Positions 1 to 5,047 of a stretch of 5,047 nt of DNA are shown piece after piece. The notes under the pieces were generated by a model. That model made no database searches, was not told the origin of the DNA, and saw only the letters and a list, made by a program, of their open reading frames with translations. Both the position numbers and the translations under genes were made by a program. How positions within the stretch are numbered: the first letter of the stretch is position 1; each line of letters begins with the position of its first letter. This DNA is from Acidobacteriota bacterium (lineage in GTDB: Bacteria; Acidobacteriota; Thermoanaerobaculia; Multivoradales; JAHEKO01), in assembly GCA_024638355.1 (NCBI GenBank), contig JAHEKO010000310.1, positions 1 through 5,047 of the forward strand, given 5' to 3'.

Positions 1-507
1 CCGCCGCGCTCGATGCGCCGGGCAGGCGCCATCGAGGCCCACCGGGTGGCGGTGCCGCTGGTCAGCGATCACCCGGGCCGGTTCGGCCTTTTCTGGCAGC
101 TGAAGAACGTCGACGAGGGCCAGGGCGAGACGACGCCCGTACCGCTCGCCGACGCCGTCGCGGTCGCCGGCGACCGCGCGGCCTCCGCGGGGCGCCGCCG
201 TGCGGTGGTGCTGCTGCTGACCGCCGACTCGCGGGACGAGGGCAGCCTGCTGGATCCCGAGCGCGCGCGTGCGTACCTGGCGGAGCTCGGCGTTCCGCTC
301 GAGGTCTGGATTCTGGGCAGAGGCGGCGCGCCGCCGACGGCATGGGGGTCGGCTGTCGGCGTTCGCGGCCTTCCCGGACTGGAGAAGGCGATGGTCCGTC
401 TTCGTGCCCGGCTCGAGACGCAGCGGATCATCTGGGTAGATGGGATTCACCTGCCTGGCGAGATCGAGATCGAGATCGGCCCGAGCGCTCAGCGAGCCGA
501 CCCGTGA
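1..507 (+). CDS. C-terminal part of a probable VWFA-related protein (5' end outside window)
   Basis: The frame is open from base 1 and ends at TGA 505-507, so this is most likely the 3' end of a longer gene; the first in-window ATG is at base 13 and lacks a clear ribosome binding site. About 168 residues are visible. Codons are strongly GC at third positions, which supports real coding. The visible protein alternates hydrophobic strands and charged helices like an alpha/beta Rossmann-type fold: a strand AVVLLLTAD (around residues 64-72 from base 13), a helix DPERARAYLAELG, then a strand PLEVWILG. A later amphipathic helix rich in Arg is followed by RIIWVDGIHLPGEIEIEIG. This order, with a helix reading 'ARAYLAELGVPL' before a strand and a closing 'RIIWVDG' strand, resembles the C-terminal half of VWFA-related proteins common in Acidobacteriota. 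That assignment is from memory of the family style; the metal-binding MIDAS motif would lie upstream and cannot be checked. Function unknown. Confidence 0.8.
   Translation, partial: PPRSMRRAGAIEAHRVAVPLVSDHPGRFGLFWQLKNVDEGQGETTPVPLADAVAVAGDRAASAGRRRAVVLLLTADSRDEGSLLDPERARAYLAELGVPLEVWILGRGGAPPTAWGSAVGVRGLPGLEKAMVRLRARLETQRIIWVDGIHLPGEIEIEIGPSAQRADP
460..477 (+). repeat. Three tandem copies of GAGATC inside the coding region
   Basis: Three perfect 6-bp units encode Glu-Ile-Glu-Ile-Glu-Ile near the C-terminus of the first gene. The repeat length is a multiple of three, so gain or loss of a unit would keep the frame. It is short and may simply reflect codon bias on an alternating beta-strand. 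Confidence 0.6.
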
Positions 508-576
508 AGCCGCTCGTGGCGACTCTCCCGGGTCCTCCGGCGCGGTGGGTGAGAGCGCTCGGGGCGCCGACGCAGG

Positions 577-792
577 CTACTTCGGCTCGATGGGTCGCGG
601 GCCGATGTCGGCGACCTGCTCCTGGCCTATCTCCGTCGGGCCGGCAAAGCCGCCGCTCTCGGGCACCGCTCGCGGCGCCGGCTTCGATTTCGGCTCCTGG
701 CCCGCCCGGGAGCGGAAGAGGCGCGGCAGGATCCTGAGCAGGACCCACAGCGCGAGCACTCCGAGCCAGACCCAGTCGCTGAGCTCAATCAT
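577..792 (-). CDS. Small single-pass membrane protein, hypothetical
   Basis: This encodes 71 residues from ATG 792-790 to a TAG at 579-577. A short acidic N-terminus (MIELSD) is followed by one hydrophobic segment at about residues 7-24 (WVWLGVLALWVLLRILP), then a basic stretch (RLFRSR), then a proline-rich hydrophilic tail of about 40 residues. The basic residues after the helix predict an N-out/C-in topology with a cytoplasmic tail. About 90% of codons end in G or C, which favours real coding over the competing frames here. An in-frame TAG at 807-805 means no upstream start is available. No Shine-Dalgarno precedes the ATG; instead a TAGAAT box lies 9 nt upstream, pointing to a leaderless or nearly leaderless transcript. 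It lies 86 nt downstream of ileS on the same strand, where many bacteria have lspA, but it is far too short and has too few membrane segments for LspA. I do not recognise the family. Confidence 0.65.
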   Translation of the reverse strand: MIELSDWVWLGVLALWVLLRILPRLFRSRAGQEPKSKPAPRAVPESGGFAGPTEIGQEQVADIGPRPIEPK

Positions 793-801
793 CGGGGAAC
801 T

Positions 802-807
802 ATTCTA
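802..807 (-). promoter_or_regulatory. Candidate -10 box (TAGAAT) for the 71-aa membrane protein gene
   Basis: On the minus strand TAGAAT matches TATAAT at five of six positions. It ends 9 nt before the ATG, so a start site 6-8 nt downstream would leave a leader of 0-3 nt. No good -35 hexamer is seen at 16-18 nt spacing, so the promoter call is tentative. Confidence 0.4.
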
Positions 808-864
808 GTAGAGGAGGCCGCGTCCGGCTCGTGGACCTCGGAGCCCGTCGCGCGGAAAGCGCTT

Positions 865-879
865 GGCGGACGGACCGCC
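865..879 (-). terminator. Weak hairpin at the ileS stop codon
   Basis: On the minus strand GGCGG-TCCGT-CCGCC forms a perfect 5-bp GC stem beginning at the first stop-adjacent bases of ileS. No U-run follows, only AAGCGCTTTCC, so intrinsic termination is doubtful. It could stabilise the 3' end of the ileS message or be chance in GC-rich DNA. Confidence 0.15.
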
Positions 880-3800
880 TAGGGAGTCTCTCGGGCCTCG
901 ATCTTGACCGAGATCTCCTTGCCGCCGACCTTCACCAGATGGCGGTCTTCGGGCGGCGTCTCGATTCGAGCAATGCGGAGCGCCAGCACCTCCTGGCCGA
1001 TGTACTCGCGGTAGCTCTCGACCGCCTCGGCCACCGCGTCGTCGGCCGCGTAGGTCAGCTCGATCCGATCGTCGATCTTGAGATCGATCTTCTTGCGTAG
1101 GTCCTGGATCTTCCGCACCAGATCGCGCACGAAGCCCTCGCGGCGCAGCTCGTCGGTCAGCTCGGTCGAGAGCGCCACGAAGCAGCCGTCACCCTCGGCG
1201 ATCTCCCAGCCGGCGATCGCGGTCTTCGAGGTCAGCACCTCCTCCGGCTCGACCTCGAAGGTCTCGCCGTCGACGTTCACCTCGACGCCGCCGCCGCGCA
1301 GCATGGAGTCCAGCTCGCGCTCGGGAATCGCCGCGACCGCCTCCTGGACCGCGTTGAAGTGCCGCTTGTACTTGCGCTTGGAGATCTTGCCGTCGAGGCG
1401 CACCGCGAAGTCGTAGAGGCCGGCGCTCGAGTCGACGAACTCGACGCTCTTGACGTTGAGCTCGTCCTTCATCGTGTCGACGAAGGGCGCGAGCCGGTCG
1501 GCCATGCCGCCGCCGTCGAGGGCGACTCGCATCTCGGCCAGCGGCTGGCGCACCTTGATGCCGGCACGATTGCGGGCGGCGTGCCCCTGTTCGACGATCG
1601 CCAGCACGGCGTCCATGGTCTCGAGCAGCCCGGCATCGGCCTCGTACTCCTCGGCGCGCGGAAAGTCGGTCAGGTGCACGCTCACCGGCGCCTCGGCGTC
1701 ATGGTGCCGCTCCAGCTCCTGATACATCGCTTCGGTGACGAACGGGACGACCGGGGCGAGCAGCCGGACCAGGGTCGAGAGGCTCTCCCAGAGGGTGTGG
1801 TAGGCGGCGTTCTTGTCGGCCTGGTCGTCGTTCTTCCAGATCCTTCGCCGGCTGCGCCGCAGATACCACCGCGAGAGAGCGTCGATGAAGCCCAGAACGT
1901 CGCGCATGAAGAGATGCACGCTGAAGCCGCGGTAGTTGCGGTGGGCGCTGTCGACCAGCCGAGCCAGACGGCTCAGGATCCACCGGTCGAGATCCGAGCG
2001 CCGGTCGATCGGCGGCGCCGCCGCGCGCGTCGGGTCGAAGCCGTCGATGCGCGCGTAGGTCAGGAAGAACTGGTAGACGTTCCACAGCACCAGGAACTCG
2101 CGGCGCGCCTGGTGGATGGGATCGACGCCGAACCAGAGATCGTGGTCGGGGTTGTGGGAGGCGTAGAGCCAGCGCATGGGATCGGCGCCCTCTTCGGCCG
2201 CCGCCTGATTGAACTCGATGGCGTTGCCTTTCGACTTGTGCATCTCCTCGCCGTGCTGGTCCTTCATCAGCTTGTAGCCGAACATCAGCTTGAAGGGCGG
2301 CCGGTTCTCCATGACGGTGCTCATCGCCAGGATCGAGTAGAACCAATTGCGGAACTGCCCCGGGAAGCTCTCCGAGATCCAGTCGGCCGGAAACCAGCGC
2401 TCCCAGTAGGCGCGGTCGCTGTTGTAGCTCAGGGTCGAGTAGGGCACGATGCCGGCGTCGAGCCAGGGGTTGCCGACGTCGGGAATGCGCGACACCGCCT
2501 CGCCGCACGCCGAGCAGGCGATCTTGACCGCGTCGATCCACGGGCGGTGCGGCGTGTGGCCATCGAACTCGTTCCAGCCCTCGATCGCCCGCTCCTCGAG
2601 CTCGGTGCGGCTGCCGATGACGTCGAAGTGGCCGCAGTCGCACTTGTAGATCGGCAGCGCCAGCCCCCAGTAGCGCTTCTTGGAGATCATCCAATCGTGC
2701 ATGTTGTTGAGCCACTCGATCTCCAGCTGACGACCGACGGCGGGAATCCAGTCGGTCTGCTCGGTGACCGCGATGATCTCGTGGCGCAGCTCGTCCATCC
2801 GGATGTACCACTCGTCGACCAGGCGGAAGAGGAGCGGCGTCTTGCAGCGCCAGCAGATCGGGTAGTTGTGGGTGTAGTCCTCGGCCCGGTAGAGCAGACC
2901 CTTCTTCTCCAGCGCCGCGATGATCTGCGGGGCGACGTCCGAGGCGTGCTCGCCGGCGAACTCGCCCAGATCGGCGCGCAGGATGCCGCCTTCGTCGATC
3001 GGGCCGATGACCTCGAGACCGAACTCGCGGCCCAGGTCGTAGTCCTCCTTGCCGCAGCCCGGGGCGATGTGGACGATGCCGGTGCCTTCCTCCGCCGACA
3101 CCTCCTTCCAGGGGATGACCCGGTGCCGGATTCCGCGCTGCGCGGGGAGGTCGTCGAACGGTCCGTCGTACTCGAGATCGACCAACTCGCGGCCGGGGAG
3201 CTTGCCGAGCACCTCGACTTCGCCGAGCCCCGCGGTGACCGCCTCGAGCCGCTCCTCGACCAGGTAGTAGACGGCATCGCCCTGCCGCACCTTGAGGTAG
3301 ATCATGTCGGGATGCACGGCGGCGGCGATGTTCGAGGTCAATGTCCAGGGAGTGGTCGTCCAGATCAGCAGGTGCTCGCCCGGCCGGCCGCGGATGGGTA
3401 GCCGCACCGTCGGCGACAGGTGGGTGAGCGCCGGCCGCTCCTCGCTCGAGATCTCGTGCTGTGAGATGCCGGTGCCGCAGCGCGGACACCAGGGCATGGC
3501 GTCGTCGCCGTGGTAGAGGAAGCCGCGCTCATGGCACTTCTTGAGGAAGCCCCAGATGGTGTAGTTGTTCTCGTCCGACAGCGTGTAGTACGAGTTCTCC
3601 CAGTCCATCCAGTAGCCGAGACGGATCGACTGGTCGGTCTGGACGTCGGCGAACTTCAGGACGCGCTCCTTGCATCTCTCGACGAAGCGGTCTATGCCGT
3701 AGGACTCGATGTCGCGCTTCGACTTGAAACCGAGCTCCTTCTCGACCTCGACCTCGACCCACAGACCCTGGCAGTCGAAGCCGTTCTGATAGCGCAGCTC

Positions 3801-4016
3801 GTGGCCGGTCATGGCGAAATAGCGCTGGAAGAGATCCTTGTAGGTCCGGCCCCAGGCGTGGTGGACGCCCATCGGGTTGTTGGCGGTGATCGGGCCGTCG
3901 AGAAACGACCAGGTCGGCTTGCCGCGGTTCTTCTCGCGCAGCTTCTCGAAGCAGTTCTCACGCTTCCAGAAGGCGAGGATCTCTTGTTCGAGTGAGGGAA
4001 AATCGACGGTAGACAA
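879..4016 (-). CDS. ileS: Isoleucyl-tRNA synthetase, type 2 (IleRS2-like), with GVHH in place of HIGH
   Basis: This cytoplasmic class Ia enzyme charges tRNA-Ile with isoleucine using ATP and hydrolyses mischarged valine. It is 1045 aa from the TTG start, the usual size for full-length IleRS. Domains in order: N-terminal catalytic core with the signature region PITANNPMGVHHAWG (residues 42-56); zinc pair C177/C180; CP1 editing domain about 200-385, with WTTTPWTL at 219-226 and GIVHIAPGCGKEDY at 313-326. H316 and D325 there correspond to the editing residues H333 and D342 of the E. coli enzyme. Then come zinc pair C388/C391 (CWRC), a second ribbon C459/C461 and C501/C504, and GQFRNWFYS at 553-561. 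The KMSKS loop reads EMHKSKGN (591-598). An anticodon-binding helical domain (about 640-800) and a C-terminal tRNA-contacting region follow. The Cys spacing matches the two zinc sites I recall for Thermus IleRS. The start is TTG with AAGGAG 7 nt upstream; upstream in-frame codons lose the GC3 bias, so a longer product from ATG 4220 is unlikely. The GVHH and EMHKS signatures are the odd features and suggest natural mupirocin resistance. Confidence 0.97.
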   Translation of the reverse strand: MSTVDFPSLEQEILAFWKRENCFEKLREKNRGKPTWSFLDGPITANNPMGVHHAWGRTYKDLFQRYFAMTGHELRYQNGFDCQGLWVEVEVEKELGFKSKRDIESYGIDRFVERCKERVLKFADVQTDQSIRLGYWMDWENSYYTLSDENNYTIWGFLKKCHERGFLYHGDDAMPWCPRCGTGISQHEISSEERPALTHLSPTVRLPIRGRPGEHLLIWTTTPWTLTSNIAAAVHPDMIYLKVRQGDAVYYLVEERLEAVTAGLGEVEVLGKLPGRELVDLEYDGPFDDLPAQRGIRHRVIPWKEVSAEEGTGIVHIAPGCGKEDYDLGREFGLEVIGPIDEGGILRADLGEFAGEHASDVAPQIIAALEKKGLLYRAEDYTHNYPICWRCKTPLLFRLVDEWYIRMDELRHEIIAVTEQTDWIPAVGRQLEIEWLNNMHDWMISKKRYWGLALPIYKCDCGHFDVIGSRTELEERAIEGWNEFDGHTPHRPWIDAVKIACSACGEAVSRIPDVGNPWLDAGIVPYSTLSYNSDRAYWERWFPADWISESFPGQFRNWFYSILAMSTVMENRPPFKLMFGYKLMKDQHGEEMHKSKGNAIEFNQAAAEEGADPMRWLYASHNPDHDLWFGVDPIHQARREFLVLWNVYQFFLTYARIDGFDPTRAAAPPIDRRSDLDRWILSRLARLVDSAHRNYRGFSVHLFMRDVLGFIDALSRWYLRRSRRRIWKNDDQADKNAAYHTLWESLSTLVRLLAPVVPFVTEAMYQELERHHDAEAPVSVHLTDFPRAEEYEADAGLLETMDAVLAIVEQGHAARNRAGIKVRQPLAEMRVALDGGGMADRLAPFVDTMKDELNVKSVEFVDSSAGLYDFAVRLDGKISKRKYKRHFNAVQEAVAAIPERELDSMLRGGGVEVNVDGETFEVEPEEVLTSKTAIAGWEIAEGDGCFVALSTELTDELRREGFVRDLVRKIQDLRKKIDLKIDDRIELTYAADDAVAEAVESYREYIGQEVLALRIARIETPPEDRHLVKVGGKEISVKIEARETP

Positions 4017-4023
4017 GTGATTG

Positions 4024-4029
4024 CTCCTT
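4024..4029 (-). promoter_or_regulatory. Shine-Dalgarno AAGGAG that sets the ileS TTG start
   Basis: AAGGAG on the minus strand lies 7 nt before TTG 4016-4014. The first residues from this codon (M-STVDFPSLEQEILAFW) look like a normal IleRS N-terminus. The 68 codons between it and the upstream in-frame ATG are low-complexity and not IleRS-like. This site fixes the start codon. Confidence 0.85.
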
Positions 4030-4059
4030 GGGCGAAACGCGCCGCGGGCCCGGCCGAGT

Positions 4060-4065
4060 AGTCTA
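4060..4065 (-). promoter_or_regulatory. Candidate -10 box (TAGACT) for ileS
   Basis: On the minus strand TAGACT, in the context GGCTAGACT, matches TATAAT at four of six positions. It would give a leader of about 35-40 nt carrying the AAGGAG site. No convincing -35 hexamer is seen at 16-18 nt. The same 9-mer lies upstream of the divergent reductase gene, which strengthens the call for both. Confidence 0.4.
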
Positions 4066-4146
4066 GCCGAGGTTTCCGACCGAATGCGGAACGGTTGGCA
4101 TCCCGCTTGCGGCGATCTCGCGGTGAGAGAAAGAGAGGAATCGAGA

Positions 4147-4323
4147 ATGGAACGACCGTCGCTCGACAAACCGGCCCCCGCGGCCGCCGAGCCCCCGCGG
4201 AGCCGCCAGATCGCGAGCAACCGACAGGCGGAATCCAGCGTCGTGACCGAGACCGACTTCGCCCACCGCTTTCCGGTCAGCCGGATCCGCTGGCGCCCGC
4301 CAGCCGTGCCTGTCGGAGACTGA
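4147..4323 (+). CDS. Possible small hypothetical protein in the divergent intergenic region
   Basis: This is a 58-codon frame from ATG 4147 to TGA 4321-4323. Upstream lies GAGAGAAAGAGAGGAATCGAG, a purine-rich stretch whose AGAGGA is about 7 nt from the ATG and could act as a ribosome binding site. Roughly 84% of codons end in G or C, close to the certain genes and unlike the minus-strand frame over the same DNA. The predicted product is hydrophilic, rich in Pro, Ala, Arg and Ser (MERPSLDKPAPAAAEPP at the start, RIRWRPP near the end), with no membrane segment, Cys pair or recognisable domain, so it would be largely disordered. I do not recognise it. It may be a real small protein or an accidental open frame in GC-rich DNA; the evidence is only base composition and the purine-rich leader. 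Confidence 0.3.
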   Translation: MERPSLDKPAPAAAEPPRSRQIASNRQAESSVVTETDFAHRFPVSRIRWRPPAVPVGD

Positions 4324-4352
4324 CCCGCTGCGTCATCCCGACTGACATTTCG

Positions 4353-4369
4353 CGGCGGCTGTGCCGCCG
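4353..4369. other. Compact GC hairpin, 7-bp stem with 3-nt loop
   Basis: CGGCGGC-TGT-GCCGCCG is a perfect inverted repeat about 30 nt beyond the stop of the possible small gene. No T-run follows on either strand, so it is not a standard intrinsic terminator. It may still insulate the reductase promoter from upstream transcription, or be chance. Confidence 0.3.
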
Positions 4370-4395
4370 ACGGTCACCTCGATGGGCGCCGGCGC

Positions 4396-4424
4396 GACGC
4401 CGCGGTGCGCGCTTGCCCGGCGTC
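4396..4424. promoter_or_regulatory. Inverted repeat GACGCCG-N15-CGGCGTC upstream of the reductase promoter; candidate operator
   Basis: The two perfect 7-bp arms (4396-4402 and 4418-4424) have centres 22 bp apart, about two helical turns. The right arm ends 4 nt before the TAGACT box at 4429, so a dimeric regulator bound here would cover the -35 and spacer region. A site of this kind would suit a repressor of a lipid-degradation gene, but 7-bp GC arms are not rare in DNA this rich in GC. Confidence 0.25.
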
Positions 4425-4428
4425 AGGC

Positions 4429-4434
4429 TAGACT
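4429..4434 (+). promoter_or_regulatory. Candidate -10 box (TAGACT) for the reductase gene
   Basis: TAGACT within GGCTAGACT lies 35 nt before the ATG at 4470, giving a leader of about 29 nt. The -35 region (around 4405-4411) is a poor match to TTGACA, so either activator help or a non-consensus sigma preference would be needed. Confidence 0.4.
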
Positions 4435-4440
4435 CCCCGA

Positions 4441-4455
4441 GCCCCGCGATGGGGC
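4441..4455 (+). other. Short leader hairpin just upstream of the reductase Shine-Dalgarno
   Basis: GCCCC-GCGAT-GGGGC forms a perfect 5-bp stem with a 5-nt loop. It ends 3 nt before the AGGAGG ribosome binding site and would lie at the very 5' end of the predicted transcript, where it may protect the RNA or modulate ribosome access. Confidence 0.25.
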
Positions 4456-4458
4456 GAG

Positions 4459-4464
4459 AGGAGG
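4459..4464 (+). promoter_or_regulatory. Strong Shine-Dalgarno AGGAGG of the reductase gene
   Basis: AGGAGG, within the longer purine run GAGAGGAGGAG, lies 5 nt before ATG 4470. It fixes the start of the partial reductase gene and predicts efficient translation. Confidence 0.85.
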
Positions 4465-4469
4465 AGTCG

Positions 4470-5047
4470 ATGAAAGTAGGGGAGTTCCTTCCCAGGGATC
4501 TGTTCGCCGGCAAGAGCGTGTTCGTTACCGGAGGCGGCAGCGGGATCAACCTCGGCGTCGCGCGCAGCTTCGCCGCGCTGGGGGCCGGCATCGGAATCTG
4601 CGGCCGGACCGCCGCGCGCCTGGATGGCGCTCGCTCCGAGCTCGAGGAGTTGGGCGCCCGGGTCGTCACCGCGGTCGCCGACGTGCGCGACTACGACGCC
4701 GTCGTCGCGGCGCTCGAGTCCGCCCGCGACGAGCTCGGACCGCTCGACGTGCTGGTCTGCGGGGCCGCCGGCAACTTCCTGGCGCCGGCGAAGGAGATGA
4801 CCGCCAACGGCTTCAAGGCGGTCGTGGACATCGACCTGCTCGGCTCCTTCAACGCCGCCCGCGCCGCCTTCGACCAGCTCAAGGAGACGCGCGGCTGCCT
4901 GCTCTTCATCTCGGCCGGCCAGGGCTCGGTGCCCCACTACGCGCAGGCCCACTGCGGCGCCGCCAAGGCGGGAGTCGACAACCTGATGCGCAACCTGGCG
5001 ATGGAGTGGGGGCGCTACGGGATCCGGTCGAACGGCATCGTGCCGGG
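4470..5047 (+). CDS. Short-chain dehydrogenase/reductase, 2,4-dienoyl-CoA reductase-like (3' end outside window)
   Basis: The frame stays open from ATG 4470 to the window edge and gives 192 complete residues of a protein that would normally be about 260-300. The N-terminus carries the SDR cofactor motif TGGGSGINLG (T20-G29). After it come CGR with R46, a position that usually favours NADP(H), then D71-V72 and AAGN (99-102), the SDR 'NAG'-type motif. The stretch NFLAPAKEMTANGFK followed by VDIDLLGSFNAARAAF closely resembles peroxisomal-type 2,4-dienoyl-CoA reductases (DECR2/SPS19 style), as does AKAGVDNLMRNLAMEWG near the end. These enzymes use NADPH to reduce 2,4-dienoyl-CoA so that unsaturated fatty acids can enter beta-oxidation. 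The catalytic Lys is K166, but the classical SDR Tyr four residues earlier is C162; dienoyl-CoA reductases also lack that Tyr. Other acyl-CoA-acting SDRs, such as trans-2-enoyl-CoA reductase, remain possible. It is divergent from ileS and appears to have its own promoter. Confidence 0.9.
   Translation, partial: MKVGEFLPRDLFAGKSVFVTGGGSGINLGVARSFAALGAGIGICGRTAARLDGARSELEELGARVVTAVADVRDYDAVVAALESARDELGPLDVLVCGAAGNFLAPAKEMTANGFKAVVDIDLLGSFNAARAAFDQLKETRGCLLFISAGQGSVPHYAQAHCGAAKAGVDNLMRNLAMEWGRYGIRSNGIVP

Noticed and set aside
538..569. Inverted repeat CGGCGC-N20-GCGCCG in the gap between the two convergent genes, considered as a bidirectional terminator
   Set aside because: The arms are only 6 bp with a 20-nt loop and there is no T-run on either side, so chance is likely. 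Nothing else is visible in this 69-bp gap.
440..808. Plus-strand 122-codon frame over the small membrane protein gene
   Set aside because: It overlaps the end of the first gene and is a Ser/Arg/Gly-rich translation with no domain. The minus-strand 71-codon frame has better codon use and a membrane helix.
1359..3401. A 680-codon open frame on the plus strand, antisense to ileS
   Set aside because: It lies wholly within the certain ileS gene and reads as an Arg/Asp/Val-rich, domainless protein. Long antisense frames are expected opposite GC3-rich genes.
1699..3489. A 596-codon minus-strand frame overlapping ileS in another phase
   Set aside because: The product is an Arg/Gly/Pro-rich low-complexity translation with no recognisable domain; ileS in the main frame carries all the conserved motifs.
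3741..3758. Three tandem CTCGAC units
   Set aside because: They lie in ileS and encode the Val-Glu alternation before KELG that IleRS proteins commonly have, so protein constraint and codon bias explain them.
4017..4080. T-box riboswitch upstream of ileS
   Set aside because: The predicted leader is only about 35-40 nt, and no T-box sequence, specifier stem or terminator is visible.
4017..4220. N-terminal extension of ileS to the upstream ATG at 4220
   Set aside because: These 68 codons lose third-position GC bias, do not resemble IleRS, and contain the likely promoter. The AAGGAG site points to TTG 4016.
4428..4952. Minus-strand frames antisense to the reductase gene (also 4277-4669 and 4691-4909)
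   Set aside because: They overlap a clear SDR with all its sequence motifs and a strong ribosome binding site; their products have no recognisable domain.

Overview
The window is a GC-rich bacterial chromosomal segment in which the convincing reading frames strongly prefer G or C at third codon positions. No rRNA, tRNA, CRISPR array, insertion sequence or phage gene is visible. The gene content fits a member of the Acidobacteriota or a similar high-GC phylum: a VWFA-related C-terminus, a zinc-binding type 2 isoleucyl-tRNA synthetase and a short-chain dehydrogenase of the 2,4-dienoyl-CoA reductase kind. The lineage is an inference from gene style, not a sequence match.

Layout. Bases 1-507 (+) are the C-terminal end of a gene that starts before the window, probably a VWFA-like secreted or periplasmic protein. 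Facing it on the minus strand is a 71-residue single-pass membrane protein (577-792) with a good -10 box (TAGAAT) placed so that its mRNA would be nearly leaderless. Upstream of it on the minus strand, and filling most of the window, is ileS (879-4016, 1045 aa). Its start is a TTG codon decided by an AAGGAG Shine-Dalgarno 7 nt upstream, not the upstream ATG that would give a longer frame. A roughly 450-bp divergent intergenic region (4017-4469) follows. It carries two outward-facing copies of the 9-mer GGCTAGACT, one in front of each flanking gene and each a likely -10 region. It also holds a possible 58-codon small gene (4147-4323), a compact hairpin and an inverted repeat next to the second -10 box. 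From 4470 (+) a short-chain dehydrogenase/reductase runs off the right edge.

The most notable point is in ileS. The class I signature HIGH is replaced by GVHH (a GXHH arrangement) and KMSKS by EMHKS, while the editing-site and zinc-ligand residues are intact. The GXHH swap has been described in some type 2 IleRS enzymes and tied to very high mupirocin resistance, so this housekeeping synthetase is predicted to be naturally highly resistant. The dehydrogenase lacks the classical SDR tyrosine (Cys in its place), which agrees with the dienoyl-CoA reductase branch. The genes do not form one pathway: the region is a set of independently transcribed housekeeping and metabolic genes.
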